The notes under the pieces: generated by a model
Databases searched by the model: none
Seen by the model: the letters and a program-made list of their open reading frames with translations, nothing else
What the model was told of the DNA's origin: nothing
DNA from: Streptomyces resistomycificus
Lineage (GTDB): Bacteria > Actinomycetota > Actinomycetes > Streptomycetales > Streptomycetaceae
NCBI RefSeq assembly: GCF_001514265.1
Contig: NZ_KQ948993.1
Coordinates: forward strand, 62,001-126,000
Length of the DNA stretch: 64,000 nucleotides
Direction: 5' to 3'
Shown here: positions 47,108 to 55,432 of the stretch, one piece after another
How positions within the stretch are numbered: the stretch's first letter is position 1
How the letters are laid out: every line of letters begins with the position of its first letter
Translations under genes and position numbers: made by a program

Positions 47108-48166
47108 GTGACGGACACGACCGTGCGGATCGACGGGACCACACTGCGGCTGCCGGGCGGAGTGGCGGTGCGGTTCGTCCGCACGCTGCGGCTGCCCGAG
47201 ACGGGCACGCATCCGCTGCCTCCCGGGCTCGGCGAGTTCCCCGTCCGCCGGGTGCGCGACTACCCCGGCACCGTCCCCGAGCAGTGGCGGGCGCGGGGCG
47301 GTGTGATGCTGCCGGTGTACCTGCGCGAGGCGATGTGGCTCAGCTTCTCGGGCACGCGGGAACCGGCCGCGTTGCAGGTCGGGGTGGGCAAGGTGTGCGC
47401 GGTCTCGGGCCTGCCGTGGAGCGACCGGCTCGCCCGCGATCCGCAGAACTACGTCGTGCTGCCCCGTCAGCCGTGGCTGGACGGCATCAACTCCGGGAAG
47501 GGCACGGTCCGCCAGTTCGTGGCGGTGCCGCTGGGGCTCGGCGCGACGGTCGAGGGCCAGGTGACCGGCGAGGAGGTCTGGGGCGGCGTACAACTGCAGT
47601 CGTTCGCGCTCAACGACGGGCCGCTGGCCCGGTGGCGGGAGGAGGAGCGGCGCCGGGCGGAGCGTGCCAGGGCGATGCCTCCGCCGAGCGGGGGCTACGG
47701 AGCGGCCATGTCCATGGCCGCGGCGCCCCCCGGTGGCCCGGTGCCTGCGCCGGCCTCGGCTCCCATGGCCCCGGGCCGGGCGGCCGCGGCCATGGGTCTC
47801 GGGGTCGGAGGTTCGATGCGTCAGGAGGTCTACCGGGACGACCGCCCGCCGTCGGACTGGGCCGAGCTGCCCGCGGGGCGGGTGTTCGTGCATCTGGTGA
47901 CGCCGCCCGAGTGGCGCCGGATCACCGGCGAGGCGCCGCCGCCGTCGCCCGTGGACCGTGCCGCCTACACCAGGGCCGGGCTGCCCTGGTTCGACTACTA
48001 CGACCAGGACGCCGGGGATCTCGCCCCCACCGACCCGCTCCAGCAGGTCAAGCCGGTCGGCGACTGGCTCGGCGACGACCACGCTCCCTGGCACCAGCCC
48101 GTGCCGCCCCAGGTGCACCCGCTGGGCGACGCACCGGGCAAACCGGTCCAGGACGGCGACTGGTAG
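47108..48166 (+). CDS. Hypothetical cytoplasmic protein with Pro/Ala-rich middle
   Basis: A 352-residue protein starting VTDTTVRIDGTTLRLPGGVA. The first 190 residues look globular (VMLPVYLREAMWLSFSGTRE, YVVLPRQPWLDGINSGKGTV, QLQSFALNDGPLARW). A flexible Met/Ala/Pro-rich link follows. The C-terminal part has VFVHLVTPPEWRRITG and GLPWFDYYDQDA. This layout is a conserved actinobacterial hypothetical type, but I cannot name a family. It starts about 50 bases after the FUSC gene and may share its transcript. Confidence 0.75.
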   Translation: MTDTTVRIDGTTLRLPGGVAVRFVRTLRLPETGTHPLPPGLGEFPVRRVRDYPGTVPEQWRARGGVMLPVYLREAMWLSFSGTREPAALQVGVGKVCAVSGLPWSDRLARDPQNYVVLPRQPWLDGINSGKGTVRQFVAVPLGLGATVEGQVTGEEVWGGVQLQSFALNDGPLARWREEERRRAERARAMPPPSGGYGAAMSMAAAPPGGPVPAPASAPMAPGRAAAAMGLGVGGSMRQEVYRDDRPPSDWAELPAGRVFVHLVTPPEWRRITGEAPPPSPVDRAAYTRAGLPWFDYYDQDAGDLAPTDPLQQVKPVGDWLGDDHAPWHQPVPPQVHPLGDAPGKPVQDGDW

Positions 48167-48306
48167 CCGCCCGGAACGGCGCGGAGACCCGAGTCCGGGC
48201 GGGCAGGCGTTGCCCGCTGCGCGACGCCTGATGCCGCTGTTGCATCCGGCGGGTGATCCACGTCAAGGTGGTCGCGGCGGGACGAGCGACGACCTGAGGT
48301 GTACAG

Positions 48307-49506
48307 ATGGGCAGTGAGGGCTTGAGCAGGCGCCGATTCGTCGGCGCCCTGGCGGGAACGGGCGCGGCGGCCGCGCTGCCGGGGTGTGACGACGCCCCGT
48401 CGCCAACCGGCCCGACGGGCGCGGAGGCGAGCAGGGCACCGTCGGGGAGCCGCGCCCCCTCGTCCTCCGCCCTCACCGGCCCCCGCCCGCTCTACCTCGG
48501 CACCTACACCTCCGTGGAGGGCGGCGGCAAGGGCATCGCTCTCGCCACCTACGACGCCGCGAGCGGCCGTGTCACCGGGACCGGCACGCTCACCGGCGTC
48601 GAGAACCCGTCCTACCTCGCCGCGCATCCGAACGGGCGGACGCTGTACGCGGTGAGCGAGCGTGAGGACGGCGCGGTGACCGCCATCCGCACGGCCGACC
48701 GCGAGGTGCTGGGCAGCCGGAGCACCGGTGGCGCGGGACCCTGCCACCTGTCCGTGCACCCCGGGGGGCGCTGGCTGCTCAGCGCCAACTACACCTCCGG
48801 CAGCGTGGCCGTGCACCCGGTCGACGCCTCGGGGGCGCTGGGTGAACGCACCGACCTGGTCACCCACTCACGTCCGGCGCCCGGCCCCGGACAGGAGGGC
48901 CCGCACGCCCACCAGTTCGTGACCAGCCCCGACGGCGGCCATGTGCTCGCCGTCGACCTGGGCACGGACACCGTGTACACGTACCGCCTGGACGAGAGGA
49001 CGGGCCGGCTGACCGAGGTCGCGCAGGCCCACACCCGGGCGGGCGCCGGGCCGCGCCACCTGACCTTCCACCCCGGCGGCCGGCACGCGTACCTGGCCGA
49101 CGAGGTCGACAACACGGTGACGGTCTGCGGGTACGAGCCGAGGACGGGCCGGCTGACGGTCGGCGACCCCCAGTCGACGGGCACGGGCTCGGGCACCAGC
49201 TACCCGGCGCAGATCCTGGTGACGTCGAACGGCGCGTACGCGTTTCTCGCCAACCGGGGCCACAACAGCCTCACGCGCTACGCGGTGGAGGCGGACGGCG
49301 CCCGGCTCCGGCTGCTGGACACGGTCCCGGTGGAGGGTGACTTCCCGCGGCAGATCGCCTTCTCACCGGACGGGACGCTGCTGTTCGCGGCGAACCAGAA
49401 GTCGAGCACCGTGAGCGTCTTCCACGTGGACGAGGACAGCGGTGAACTGCGGCTCGCGGGCGAGCCGTTCGCGTCACCCGTCGCCGTCTGCGCGCTGCCG
49501 CTGTAG
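48307..49506 (+). CDS. Secreted lactonase-family beta-propeller (Tat substrate)
   Basis: A 399-residue protein. SRRRFVGALAGTGAAAALPG is a twin-arginine-type signal ending in a possible lipobox Cys. The rest is a seven-bladed propeller of the PF10282 lactonase family: NPSYLAAHPNGRTLYAVSER, GPCHLSVHPGGRWLLSANYT, GPRHLTFHPGGRHAYLADEV, FPRQIAFSPDGTLLFAANQK. GAGG precedes ATG. Cytosolic relatives (Pgl) open 6-phosphogluconolactone; this one is exported, so its substrate is probably different. Its 3' end overlaps the DUF2470 gene by 33 bases. Confidence 0.9.
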   Translation: MGSEGLSRRRFVGALAGTGAAAALPGCDDAPSPTGPTGAEASRAPSGSRAPSSSALTGPRPLYLGTYTSVEGGGKGIALATYDAASGRVTGTGTLTGVENPSYLAAHPNGRTLYAVSEREDGAVTAIRTADREVLGSRSTGGAGPCHLSVHPGGRWLLSANYTSGSVAVHPVDASGALGERTDLVTHSRPAPGPGQEGPHAHQFVTSPDGGHVLAVDLGTDTVYTYRLDERTGRLTEVAQAHTRAGAGPRHLTFHPGGRHAYLADEVDNTVTVCGYEPRTGRLTVGDPQSTGTGSGTSYPAQILVTSNGAYAFLANRGHNSLTRYAVEADGARLRLLDTVPVEGDFPRQIAFSPDGTLLFAANQKSSTVSVFHVDEDSGELRLAGEPFASPVAVCALPL

Positions 49507-50196
49507 GGCCCGCGGGCAGGCTGCGGCGGCCTGGGTGAGCAGGACGTGCATGCGCTCCGTGAGCTGGGCGACGTCGTCGGCGGGCCGGTGGAAGGCCAGC
49601 CGTACGTCGCCGTGGGCACGGGCGCGCTCGATGCGCAGCGTCAGTCCGTGCCGGTCGACCGCGAGGGGCTGGACGCGGACCGCGCCGTGCAGGCTGTCGG
49701 ACTCGACCAGGCGGGTCAGCCGCTCGACCGCGTCGCCATGGCAGTCGGCGAGGTGGGTGAGCAGCCGGGCCTCGGCGGTGGCCAGCGGATCGGGTGCGGC
49801 GGCGGCGAACTCGTCGAGGTCGACGACCACCGCGCCGGACGGCAGGCGCAGCACCACGCGCGTGGCCCGGAACGCCAGGTGGCCGTCCTCGTGGACGAAC
49901 CATCCGGCGATCCACAGCCGGGCGCGGATGCGGTTGCGCACGGGGACGGGCGCCACGTCGGCGAACTCCAGGACGGCGGACGGCTCCCCGCGGGGCGCGC
50001 AGATCGCGGCCGCGACCAGGGTGCTGTCCTCGGGCACGTGCAGCAGCACCCGACCGTCCTCGGTGACGGTGTGCGCGCCGACGAACTCCTCGCGCCCGCC
50101 CTCCGCGGTCACCGCGCAGGACCACGCGGCGGCGAGCACCGAGCGGGCCCTTTCCGCCGCGGAAGGCGCGACCGTCCAGGTCTGGCTGTCACCCAT
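49474..50196 (-). CDS. DUF2470 protein under iron control
   Basis: A 240-residue protein. The N-terminal half is a split-barrel-like fold (FVGAHTVTEDGRVLLHVPED, RNRIRARLWIAGWFVHEDG). The C-terminal part is the DUF2470/HugZ-C type helical domain (EARLLTHLADCHGDAVERLT) with a final DVRLAFHRPADDVAQL. AAGGAGG lies 7 bases before the ATG and overlaps the iron box. DUF2470 occurs in heme-binding/degrading proteins, so a role in heme or iron recovery is likely. Convergent, overlapping the lactonase gene. Confidence 0.85.
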   Translation of the reverse strand: MGDSQTWTVAPSAAERARSVLAAAWSCAVTAEGGREEFVGAHTVTEDGRVLLHVPEDSTLVAAAICAPRGEPSAVLEFADVAPVPVRNRIRARLWIAGWFVHEDGHLAFRATRVVLRLPSGAVVVDLDEFAAAAPDPLATAEARLLTHLADCHGDAVERLTRLVESDSLHGAVRVQPLAVDRHGLTLRIERARAHGDVRLAFHRPADDVAQLTERMHVLLTQAAAACPRALQRQRADGDG

Positions 50197-50208
50197 CCCA
50201 AAACCTCC

Positions 50209-50227
50209 TTAGGTAAGCCTTGCCTAA
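50209..50227. promoter_or_regulatory. Iron box (DmdR/IdeR-type operator)
   Basis: On the lower strand, TTAGGCAAGGCTTACCTAA closely matches the 19-bp iron box (TTAGGTTAGGCTAACCTAA-like). The two half-sites TTAGGCAAG and CTTACCTAA differ at one position. The box reaches the ribosome site of the DUF2470 gene, so an iron-loaded repressor would block it. Confidence 0.9.
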
Positions 50228-50558
50228 CCTATCGAAGATCGGGGTCGAAGCCAACCACGGGCTGCCATGAATGTCGTCGATTCGGATCGGCGGGCACGGG
50301 CCAGGCGCCCAGCCCTCGGCCGCGTCGAGACGGCCGCGGCCGGCAGGCCGTCTACGTGTACGACACCCGCGACCACGCGGGCCGGCACTGTGCGACGCAG
50401 AGGAATAGAACCCTGAGTATCCACAGACAACGACGTCGGGGACGGGGGAGCCGGCCCACCGGGTGACCCCGAAGCCGATCACGCCCGCCAGGACGGCTCG
50501 CCATGCCGAGCACGGCCGGCGTGAGCAACAGGAGGTGTTCCGCTACCGGCGTCCGGAT
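50228..50558. other. Gene-free interval
   Basis: 331 bases between the DUF2470 promoter and the stop of the TetR gene. Short open frames exist on both strands but lack ribosome sites and good composition. No repeat or strong hairpin is apparent beyond GC-rich partial inversions. It should carry the upstream part of the DUF2470 promoter. Confidence 0.5.
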
Positions 50559-51161
50559 TCAGAGGACGCCCAGCAGCGCCCGGGCGCACAGGTCGCGCAC
50601 CTGCTCCCGGGAGAGCTCCGCGTCACGCAGCCACTCAAGGCTCACGGCGGTGGTGAACGCCAGCCAGCCCCGCACGGCCAGCCGCAGCTCAGGCCGCTCC
50701 AGCGCGCGCGGGCCGAACTCCGGGTCGGCGGCGAGCGCCGCGAGGATCTGCCGCTCCTGCGCGGCCAACGCCCGCTGATAGACCTTTCGTACGGCCTGGT
50801 CGCCCGCGGCGTCGGCGCGGTGGAAGGCCCGGTAGCCGTGCGCGTGGGCGCGGACGTGCTCCAGATACGTGTCGAGGCCGGCGGCGAGTTGTTCGCGTAC
50901 CGGCACACCGGGCACGGCCGCCGACATCCGCAGCATCCGCTCGCTCTCACGCTCGACGACGGCCGCGAAGAAGTCCCGCTTGGTCGGGAAGTAGTGGTAG
51001 AGCAGCCCGCGCGAGACCCCGGCGATCTCGGCGACCTGCTCGATCCACACCTCGTCGTAGGGGCTCTCCGAGAACAGCCGGGCACCCACCGACAACAACT
51101 GCTCCCGGCGCTCCCCGGTGCTGAGCCGACGGCGTACGCGTTCGCCCTGGTTCGCGGCCAT
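50559..51161 (-). CDS. TetR-family regulator of the CYP102 gene
   Basis: A 200-residue protein with helix-turn-helix REQLLSVGARLFSESPYDEV, IEQVAEIAGVSRGLLYHYFP and TKRDFFAAVV. The C-terminal domain has VREQLAAGLDTYLEHVRAHA and GYRAFHRADAAGDQAVRKVY. It is divergent from the CYP102 gene, and a large inverted repeat lies directly upstream of both. It is probably an autoregulated fatty-acid-responsive repressor. Confidence 0.9.
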   Translation of the reverse strand: MAANQGERVRRRLSTGERREQLLSVGARLFSESPYDEVWIEQVAEIAGVSRGLLYHYFPTKRDFFAAVVERESERMLRMSAAVPGVPVREQLAAGLDTYLEHVRAHAHGYRAFHRADAAGDQAVRKVYQRALAAQERQILAALAADPEFGPRALERPELRLAVRGWLAFTTAVSLEWLRDAELSREQVRDLCARALLGVL

Positions 51162-51177
51162 GCCCGCACTTTACTTG

Positions 51178-51227
51178 ACGCCGGTTCAACAGCGGGACCA
51201 GACTGGAACGCGTTGTTGAACCGGCGT
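51178..51227. promoter_or_regulatory. Paired operator between TetR and CYP102 genes
   Basis: ACGCCGGTTCAACA (51178-51191) and TGTTGAACCGGCGT (51214-51227) are exact inverses over 14 bp, 22 bases apart. The sites flank the region where both promoters should lie, so binding would shut both genes. Confidence 0.85.
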
Positions 51228-51268
51228 ACAACACGCGCAACCTGCCGCTGTATCAAGGGAGATGGGGC

Positions 51269-52816
51269 ATGGCGGAGACCACGACGAAGGCCGCGCTGCC
51301 CGCCGGATTCCGCGGCGCCGAACAGGGCTGGCCCGAGCTGCACCGCATCCCGCACCCGCCGTACCGGCTCCCCGTGCTCGGCGACGTCGTCGGGGCCGGC
51401 AGGCACACCCCGCTGCAGGACACGCTGCGCTACGCCCGGCGGCTGGGGCCCATCTTCCGGCGCAAGGCCTTCGGCCGGGAGTTCGTGTTCACCTGGGGCT
51501 CCGGTCTGGTGGCCGACCTGGCGGACGAGTCGCGGTTCGCCAAACACGTGGGGCTGGGGGTGGCCAACCTGCGGCCGGTCGCCGGGGACGGCCTGTTCAC
51601 GGCGTACAACCACGAACCCAACTGGCAGCTGGCGCACGACGTCCTGGCCCCCGGCTTCAACCGGGAGGCCATGGAGGGTTACCACTCAATGATGCTGGCC
51701 GTGGCCGGGCGGCTCACCGACCACTGGGACCGCGCACTCACCGCGGGGCGGCCGGTCGACGTGCCCGGCGACATGACCAAGCTGACCCTGGAGACGATCG
51801 CCCGGACCGGCTTCGGGCACGACTTCGGTTCCTTCGAACGCGCCCGGCCGCACCCCTTCGTGACGGCGATGGTCGGCACCCTCACCTACGCCCAGCGCCT
51901 GAACAGCGAGCCCTTCCCCCAGTTGCTGCGCCGGGCCGCCCGGCGCAACGCGGACGACATCGCCTACCTCAACCGCACGGTGGACGACCTCGTCCGGGCC
52001 CGGCGTGCGGCGAGCGGCGACGGGGGCGGTGACCTGCTGGACCGGATGCTGGAGACCGCCCACCCGCGGACCGGGGAGCGACTGTCCGCCGAGAACGTGC
52101 GCCGCCAGGTCATCACCTTCCTGGTCGCCGGCCACGAGACCACGTCGGGCGCGCTGTCCTTCGCTCTGCACTACCTCGCCCGGCACCCCGGGATCGCCGC
52201 CCGCGCCCGCGCCGAGGTGGACCAGGTGTGGGGCGACACGGCACTGCCCGGATACGACCAGGTGGCCAAACTGCGGTACGTGCGACGGGTGCTGGACGAG
52301 ACGCTGCGGCTGTGGCCGACGGCGCCCGCGTTCGCCCGGGAGGCCCGGCAGGACACCGTGCTGGCGGGAACGCATCCGATGCGGCGGGGCGCCTGGACGC
52401 TGGTGATCACGCCGATGCTGCACCGCGACCGGACGGTCTGGGGTGCGGACGCCGAGGAGTTCGACCCGGACCGCTTCGAGGCGAAGGCCGTACGGTCCCG
52501 TCCACCGCACACCTTCAAGCCGTTCGGGACGGGCGCGCGGGCCTGCATCGGGCGACAGTTCGCCCTGCACGAGGCCACCCTGGTCCTCGGCCTGCTGCTG
52601 CGCCGCTACGAACTGCGGCCCGACCCGGACTACCGGCTGCGGGTGACCGAACGGCTCACACTGATGCCGGACGGACTGCGGCTGCGGCTGGAGCGCCGGG
52701 CGGCCGCGGCCGGCTCCAGGCCGTCACCCGGTGCCGCCACCGGGCGCCCGCACCGCGAGGCCGACGACGAGCGGACGTCAGAGCAGCGCTGTCCAGTGCG
52801 CGGGCCGGGTGACTGA
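51269..52816 (+). CDS. Stand-alone CYP102-type cytochrome P450
   Basis: A 515-residue P450, close to the P450 half of the fusion at 38389-41559 (LFTAYNHEPNWQLAHDVLAP against LFTAYNDEPNWAKAHDILMP). It has VITFLVAGHETTSGALSFAL, VLDETLRLWPTAPAFAREAR (intact ExxR) and FKPFGTGARACIGRQFALHE. No reductase domain follows; the tail of about 45 residues is disordered. It resembles the CYP102B class, whose redox partner is separate. AGGGAGA precedes ATG. Likely a fatty-acid hydroxylase. Confidence 0.92.
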   Translation: MAETTTKAALPAGFRGAEQGWPELHRIPHPPYRLPVLGDVVGAGRHTPLQDTLRYARRLGPIFRRKAFGREFVFTWGSGLVADLADESRFAKHVGLGVANLRPVAGDGLFTAYNHEPNWQLAHDVLAPGFNREAMEGYHSMMLAVAGRLTDHWDRALTAGRPVDVPGDMTKLTLETIARTGFGHDFGSFERARPHPFVTAMVGTLTYAQRLNSEPFPQLLRRAARRNADDIAYLNRTVDDLVRARRAASGDGGGDLLDRMLETAHPRTGERLSAENVRRQVITFLVAGHETTSGALSFALHYLARHPGIAARARAEVDQVWGDTALPGYDQVAKLRYVRRVLDETLRLWPTAPAFAREARQDTVLAGTHPMRRGAWTLVITPMLHRDRTVWGADAEEFDPDRFEAKAVRSRPPHTFKPFGTGARACIGRQFALHEATLVLGLLLRRYELRPDPDYRLRVTERLTLMPDGLRLRLERRAAAAGSRPSPGAATGRPHREADDERTSEQRCPVRGPGD

Positions 52817-53608
52817 CGCCGGCAGCCGGGTGCCCAGGCCGCCCCTGGCCGCGTTCACCTGGGGCTGGGTGAGGAAGAACGCGCCGGTCAGATCCGCGTC
52901 CGTGAGGTCGGCGTCCCGCAGGTCGGCGCCGATGAGGTCCGCGCCGCGCAGGTCGGCACCGCTGAGGTCGGCGGCTATGAGGTAGGCGCCCCGGAGATTG
53001 GCGCCCCGCAGGTCCGCCCCCTTGAGCCGGGCACCCATCAGGTCGGCGCCCCGGCGGTTCTTCTTCTTGCCGCCGATGCCCGCCCGGGCCAGCTCGCTGG
53101 TTCGGAGCAGGAGCACGTTGACCTCCTGCCGGTGTGCGGCGACGTCCAGCGAGCCGAGATCCTCGGCGGATCGTCGGGTGAGCGCCTCGGTCTCGTCCAG
53201 GGCCGCACGCAGCTCGGCGCGGAGGGAACGGGCGGCCGGCAGGGCCAGCGCCTCGGTGAGGTACCAGAGGAGTTCGTGGAGCTGGCGGACGACCGGGAAG
53301 ACGTCGAACATGCGCTGGGCGTCCTCGCGCGGGCCGGTACGCCAGTCCCGGCCGCCGAAGGTGAGCCGCGAGACCTTCTGTCCGGCTCCGAAGCAGTCGT
53401 AGACCGTGCAGCCGTTGAACCCCTGGTCCCGCAGTGTCGCGTGGATGCCGCAGCGGTGGTCGGTCCCGAGGTTCGAGCAGGGCTTCCCGGCCGCCTTGTC
53501 GACGGCGAAGTCCGCCGAGGCGCTGAAAGGCAGGGCGACGCAGCACAGGCCGAAGCACTGCTCGCAGTCGGCTCGCAGGTCAGGCCGGTCGGTCATGTGT
53601 TCTGGCAT
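52778..53608 (-). CDS. Cys-cluster plus pentapeptide-repeat protein
   Basis: A 276-residue protein. The N-terminal part has a Cys array: CEQCFGLCCVALPF, GKPCSNLGTDHRCGIH, FNGCTVYDCFGAGQ, resembling metal-binding YkgJ-like clusters. A helical middle follows. Residues 188-247 are 12 pentapeptides of type A(D/N)LxG (ADLRG, ANLRG, ADLIG), a quadrilateral beta-helix that can mimic DNA. Its 3' end overlaps the CYP102 gene by 39 bases on the other strand. The ATG has GGAGG only 2 bases before it, so the alternative ATG 53596 should be kept in mind. Confidence 0.85.
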   Translation of the reverse strand: MPEHMTDRPDLRADCEQCFGLCCVALPFSASADFAVDKAAGKPCSNLGTDHRCGIHATLRDQGFNGCTVYDCFGAGQKVSRLTFGGRDWRTGPREDAQRMFDVFPVVRQLHELLWYLTEALALPAARSLRAELRAALDETEALTRRSAEDLGSLDVAAHRQEVNVLLLRTSELARAGIGGKKKNRRGADLMGARLKGADLRGANLRGAYLIAADLSGADLRGADLIGADLRDADLTDADLTGAFFLTQPQVNAARGGLGTRLPASVTRPAHWTALL

Positions 53609-53717
53609 GGCCTCCAGCCTACTTTCCCGCAGGTCACGGTCCGGCCACGCCCGTCCGGGCCCGGAGCCGCCACCCCGCACCGCGCCGCACACCGGCCGCC
53701 CGGCCGGCGCCGCCTGC

Positions 53718-54611
53718 TCAGGCGACCGCGTCCGGGAGTTCGAGGCCGGTGAGACGCTCGGGGTCGGCCAGGATGTGCATCGCGACGATCCTGCCGTCGG
53801 CGACGGTGACGCCCATGACCGACAGCAGCTGCCCCTCGGAGGCGTTGAACAGGCCGACCTCGCCGTTGACGAGAGCGAGCCGGGAGTACGGGGCGAACTG
53901 CCGGAACAGCAACGCCTGGCGGGCCACCGCCTGCGCGCCGCGCACCAGCTTCGAGGCGGCCGCGCCGCCGACCAGCGCGCCGGAGTCGGCCCGCAGCACG
54001 ATGTCGGGGTGCAGGACGGCCAGCAGCGCCTCGAAGTCCCCGGCGCGGCTGGCGGCCAGGAAGGCCTCGACGACCTGCCGCTGCCTGCCGAGGTCCGGCT
54101 CGGGCGAGGGCGTGGCCCCCTGGACGCGGCGCCGGGCCCTGCTGGCCAGCTGACGGGTCGCGGCCGGACTGCGCTCGACGATCTGCGCGATGTCGTCGAA
54201 CGGCACCGCGAACATGTCGTGCAGGACGAACGCGAGCCGTTCCGCGGGCTCCAGCGTCTCCAGGACCACCAGGAGGGCGAGACCGACCGAGTCGGCCTCC
54301 ATGACCTCCTGCTCCGGGTCGGTGCGGGTCAGCGGCCGGATCACCGGGTCGGGGACGTAGGTGTCGTCCAGCGGATCCTCGCGGCGTACGGTCCGCGAGC
54401 GCAGCATGTCGAGGCAGACCCGGCCGACGACGGTGGTGAGCCAGGCGCCGAGGCTCTGGATGCCACCGGCGTCGGTGCGGCTCAGCTTCAGCCAGGTCTC
54501 CTGGACGGCGTCCTCCGCCTCGGCCAGCGAGCCGAGCATGCGGTAGGCCACCGCCCGCAGATGTCCGCGGTGTTCCTCGAAGCGGTGCGCGAGCTGTTCC
54601 TTGTCGTTCAT
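53718..54611 (-). CDS. ECF sigma factor with C-terminal SnoaL-like domain (ECF41/SigJ type)
   Basis: A 297-residue protein. Region 2: LRAVAYRMLGSLAEAEDAVQ, ETWLKLSRTDAGGIQS, LGAWLTTVVGRVCLDMLRSR. Region 4: AFVLHDMFAVPFDDIAQIVE, RSPAATRQLASRARRRVQGA. The extra 130 residues form a SnoaL/NTF2-like domain (VEAFLAASRAGDFEALLAVL, LHPDIVLRADSGALVGG, AMHILADPERLTGL). In ECF41 sigmas this domain acts in place of an anti-sigma factor. The partner is often a carboxymuconolactone decarboxylase or oxidoreductase; none is directly adjacent. Confidence 0.93.
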   Translation of the reverse strand: MNDKEQLAHRFEEHRGHLRAVAYRMLGSLAEAEDAVQETWLKLSRTDAGGIQSLGAWLTTVVGRVCLDMLRSRTVRREDPLDDTYVPDPVIRPLTRTDPEQEVMEADSVGLALLVVLETLEPAERLAFVLHDMFAVPFDDIAQIVERSPAATRQLASRARRRVQGATPSPEPDLGRQRQVVEAFLAASRAGDFEALLAVLHPDIVLRADSGALVGGAAASKLVRGAQAVARQALLFRQFAPYSRLALVNGEVGLFNASEGQLLSVMGVTVADGRIVAMHILADPERLTGLELPDAVA

Positions 54612-54710
54612 GACGTCCCCCCAAGACGATCACCGGTGCCGTGTGAAGGCCCGTTGATCCAATCATGTCGGCGCCTGGCTGTGAACGTCGTTTCCGCGCG
54701 GGGCGAGCGC

Positions 54711-55328
54711 TCAGTAGCGCTGCGCCTTGGCCAGTTTCGGTGTCAGCACCGGCTCGGCCGGCTTGCGGCTGATGGCGAGCGGCTGGGCCCTCTCTCCGGG
54801 TTCGAGGTCCTCGGCGCCCACGAACCGGGTCTCGACGGCCTTGCCCGAGCCGTCGAGGAAGTCGACCTGGACTGCGTAGGACGCCGTCCTGTCGGTCTTG
54901 TTGGTGATGGTGACGACCACGGCGAGCAGTCCGCCGGTCTCGGAGCGGGGCTTGCCGGTCATGGAGACGTCGGACATCGCGTTGCCCTGTCCGTCGACGT
55001 CCTCGAGCTCGGTCTCGGCCGCCCTGTTGGCGCGCTCCACCTCGGCCGACACCGAGGCCTCGAAGGAGGAGGCGGCGGCCGACGCGGAGGACGCCGCCGC
55101 GGAGGCCGCGGCGCGGGCCGACTCGACGGCCGCCGAGGCCTTCGACTCCAGCGCAGTGGGCGGTGTGCCGGAGAAGGAGGCCGTGTCGGGGGCGGTGGGC
55201 CGGGTGGTGGACGGCGCGTCCCCGTTGTCGCCGTCCGTGCCGCACGACGCCAGCGCGAGCGCGGCGGCCGCCGCCACCACGACGACGGCCGGCCGGGACC
55301 GGACGATGGTGACGATGCGTTCGGACAT
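54711..55328 (-). CDS. Lipoprotein with alanine-rich helix
   Basis: A 205-residue protein. The signal peptide ends AALALASCGTDGD (lipobox Cys). A linker is followed by a helix rich in Ala and Ser (residues 60-95) and a C-terminal Ig-like domain of the FxLYD type (GLLAVVVTITNKTDRTASYA, VQVDFLDGSGKAVETRFVGA). AGGAGG lies 5 bases before ATG 55328. Function unknown; such proteins sit on the membrane surface. Confidence 0.83.
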   Translation of the reverse strand: MSERIVTIVRSRPAVVVVAAAAALALASCGTDGDNGDAPSTTRPTAPDTASFSGTPPTALESKASAAVESARAAASAAASSASAAASSFEASVSAEVERANRAAETELEDVDGQGNAMSDVSMTGKPRSETGGLLAVVVTITNKTDRTASYAVQVDFLDGSGKAVETRFVGAEDLEPGERAQPLAISRKPAEPVLTPKLAKAQRY

Positions 55329-55432
55329 CCGAGCCTCCTGAGCCGCCGAGCCAACGAAATGCACCTTATGTCGGAACATTCGGCGCGGCATGTCGACGGT
55401 GGGGGCCCACGACGCGCGGCTCTAGCCGCCCG

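Noticed and set aside
50189..50482. 97-residue minus-strand frame beyond the DUF2470 start
   Set aside because: It crosses the iron box and ribosome site of DUF2470 in another frame and has no start signal.
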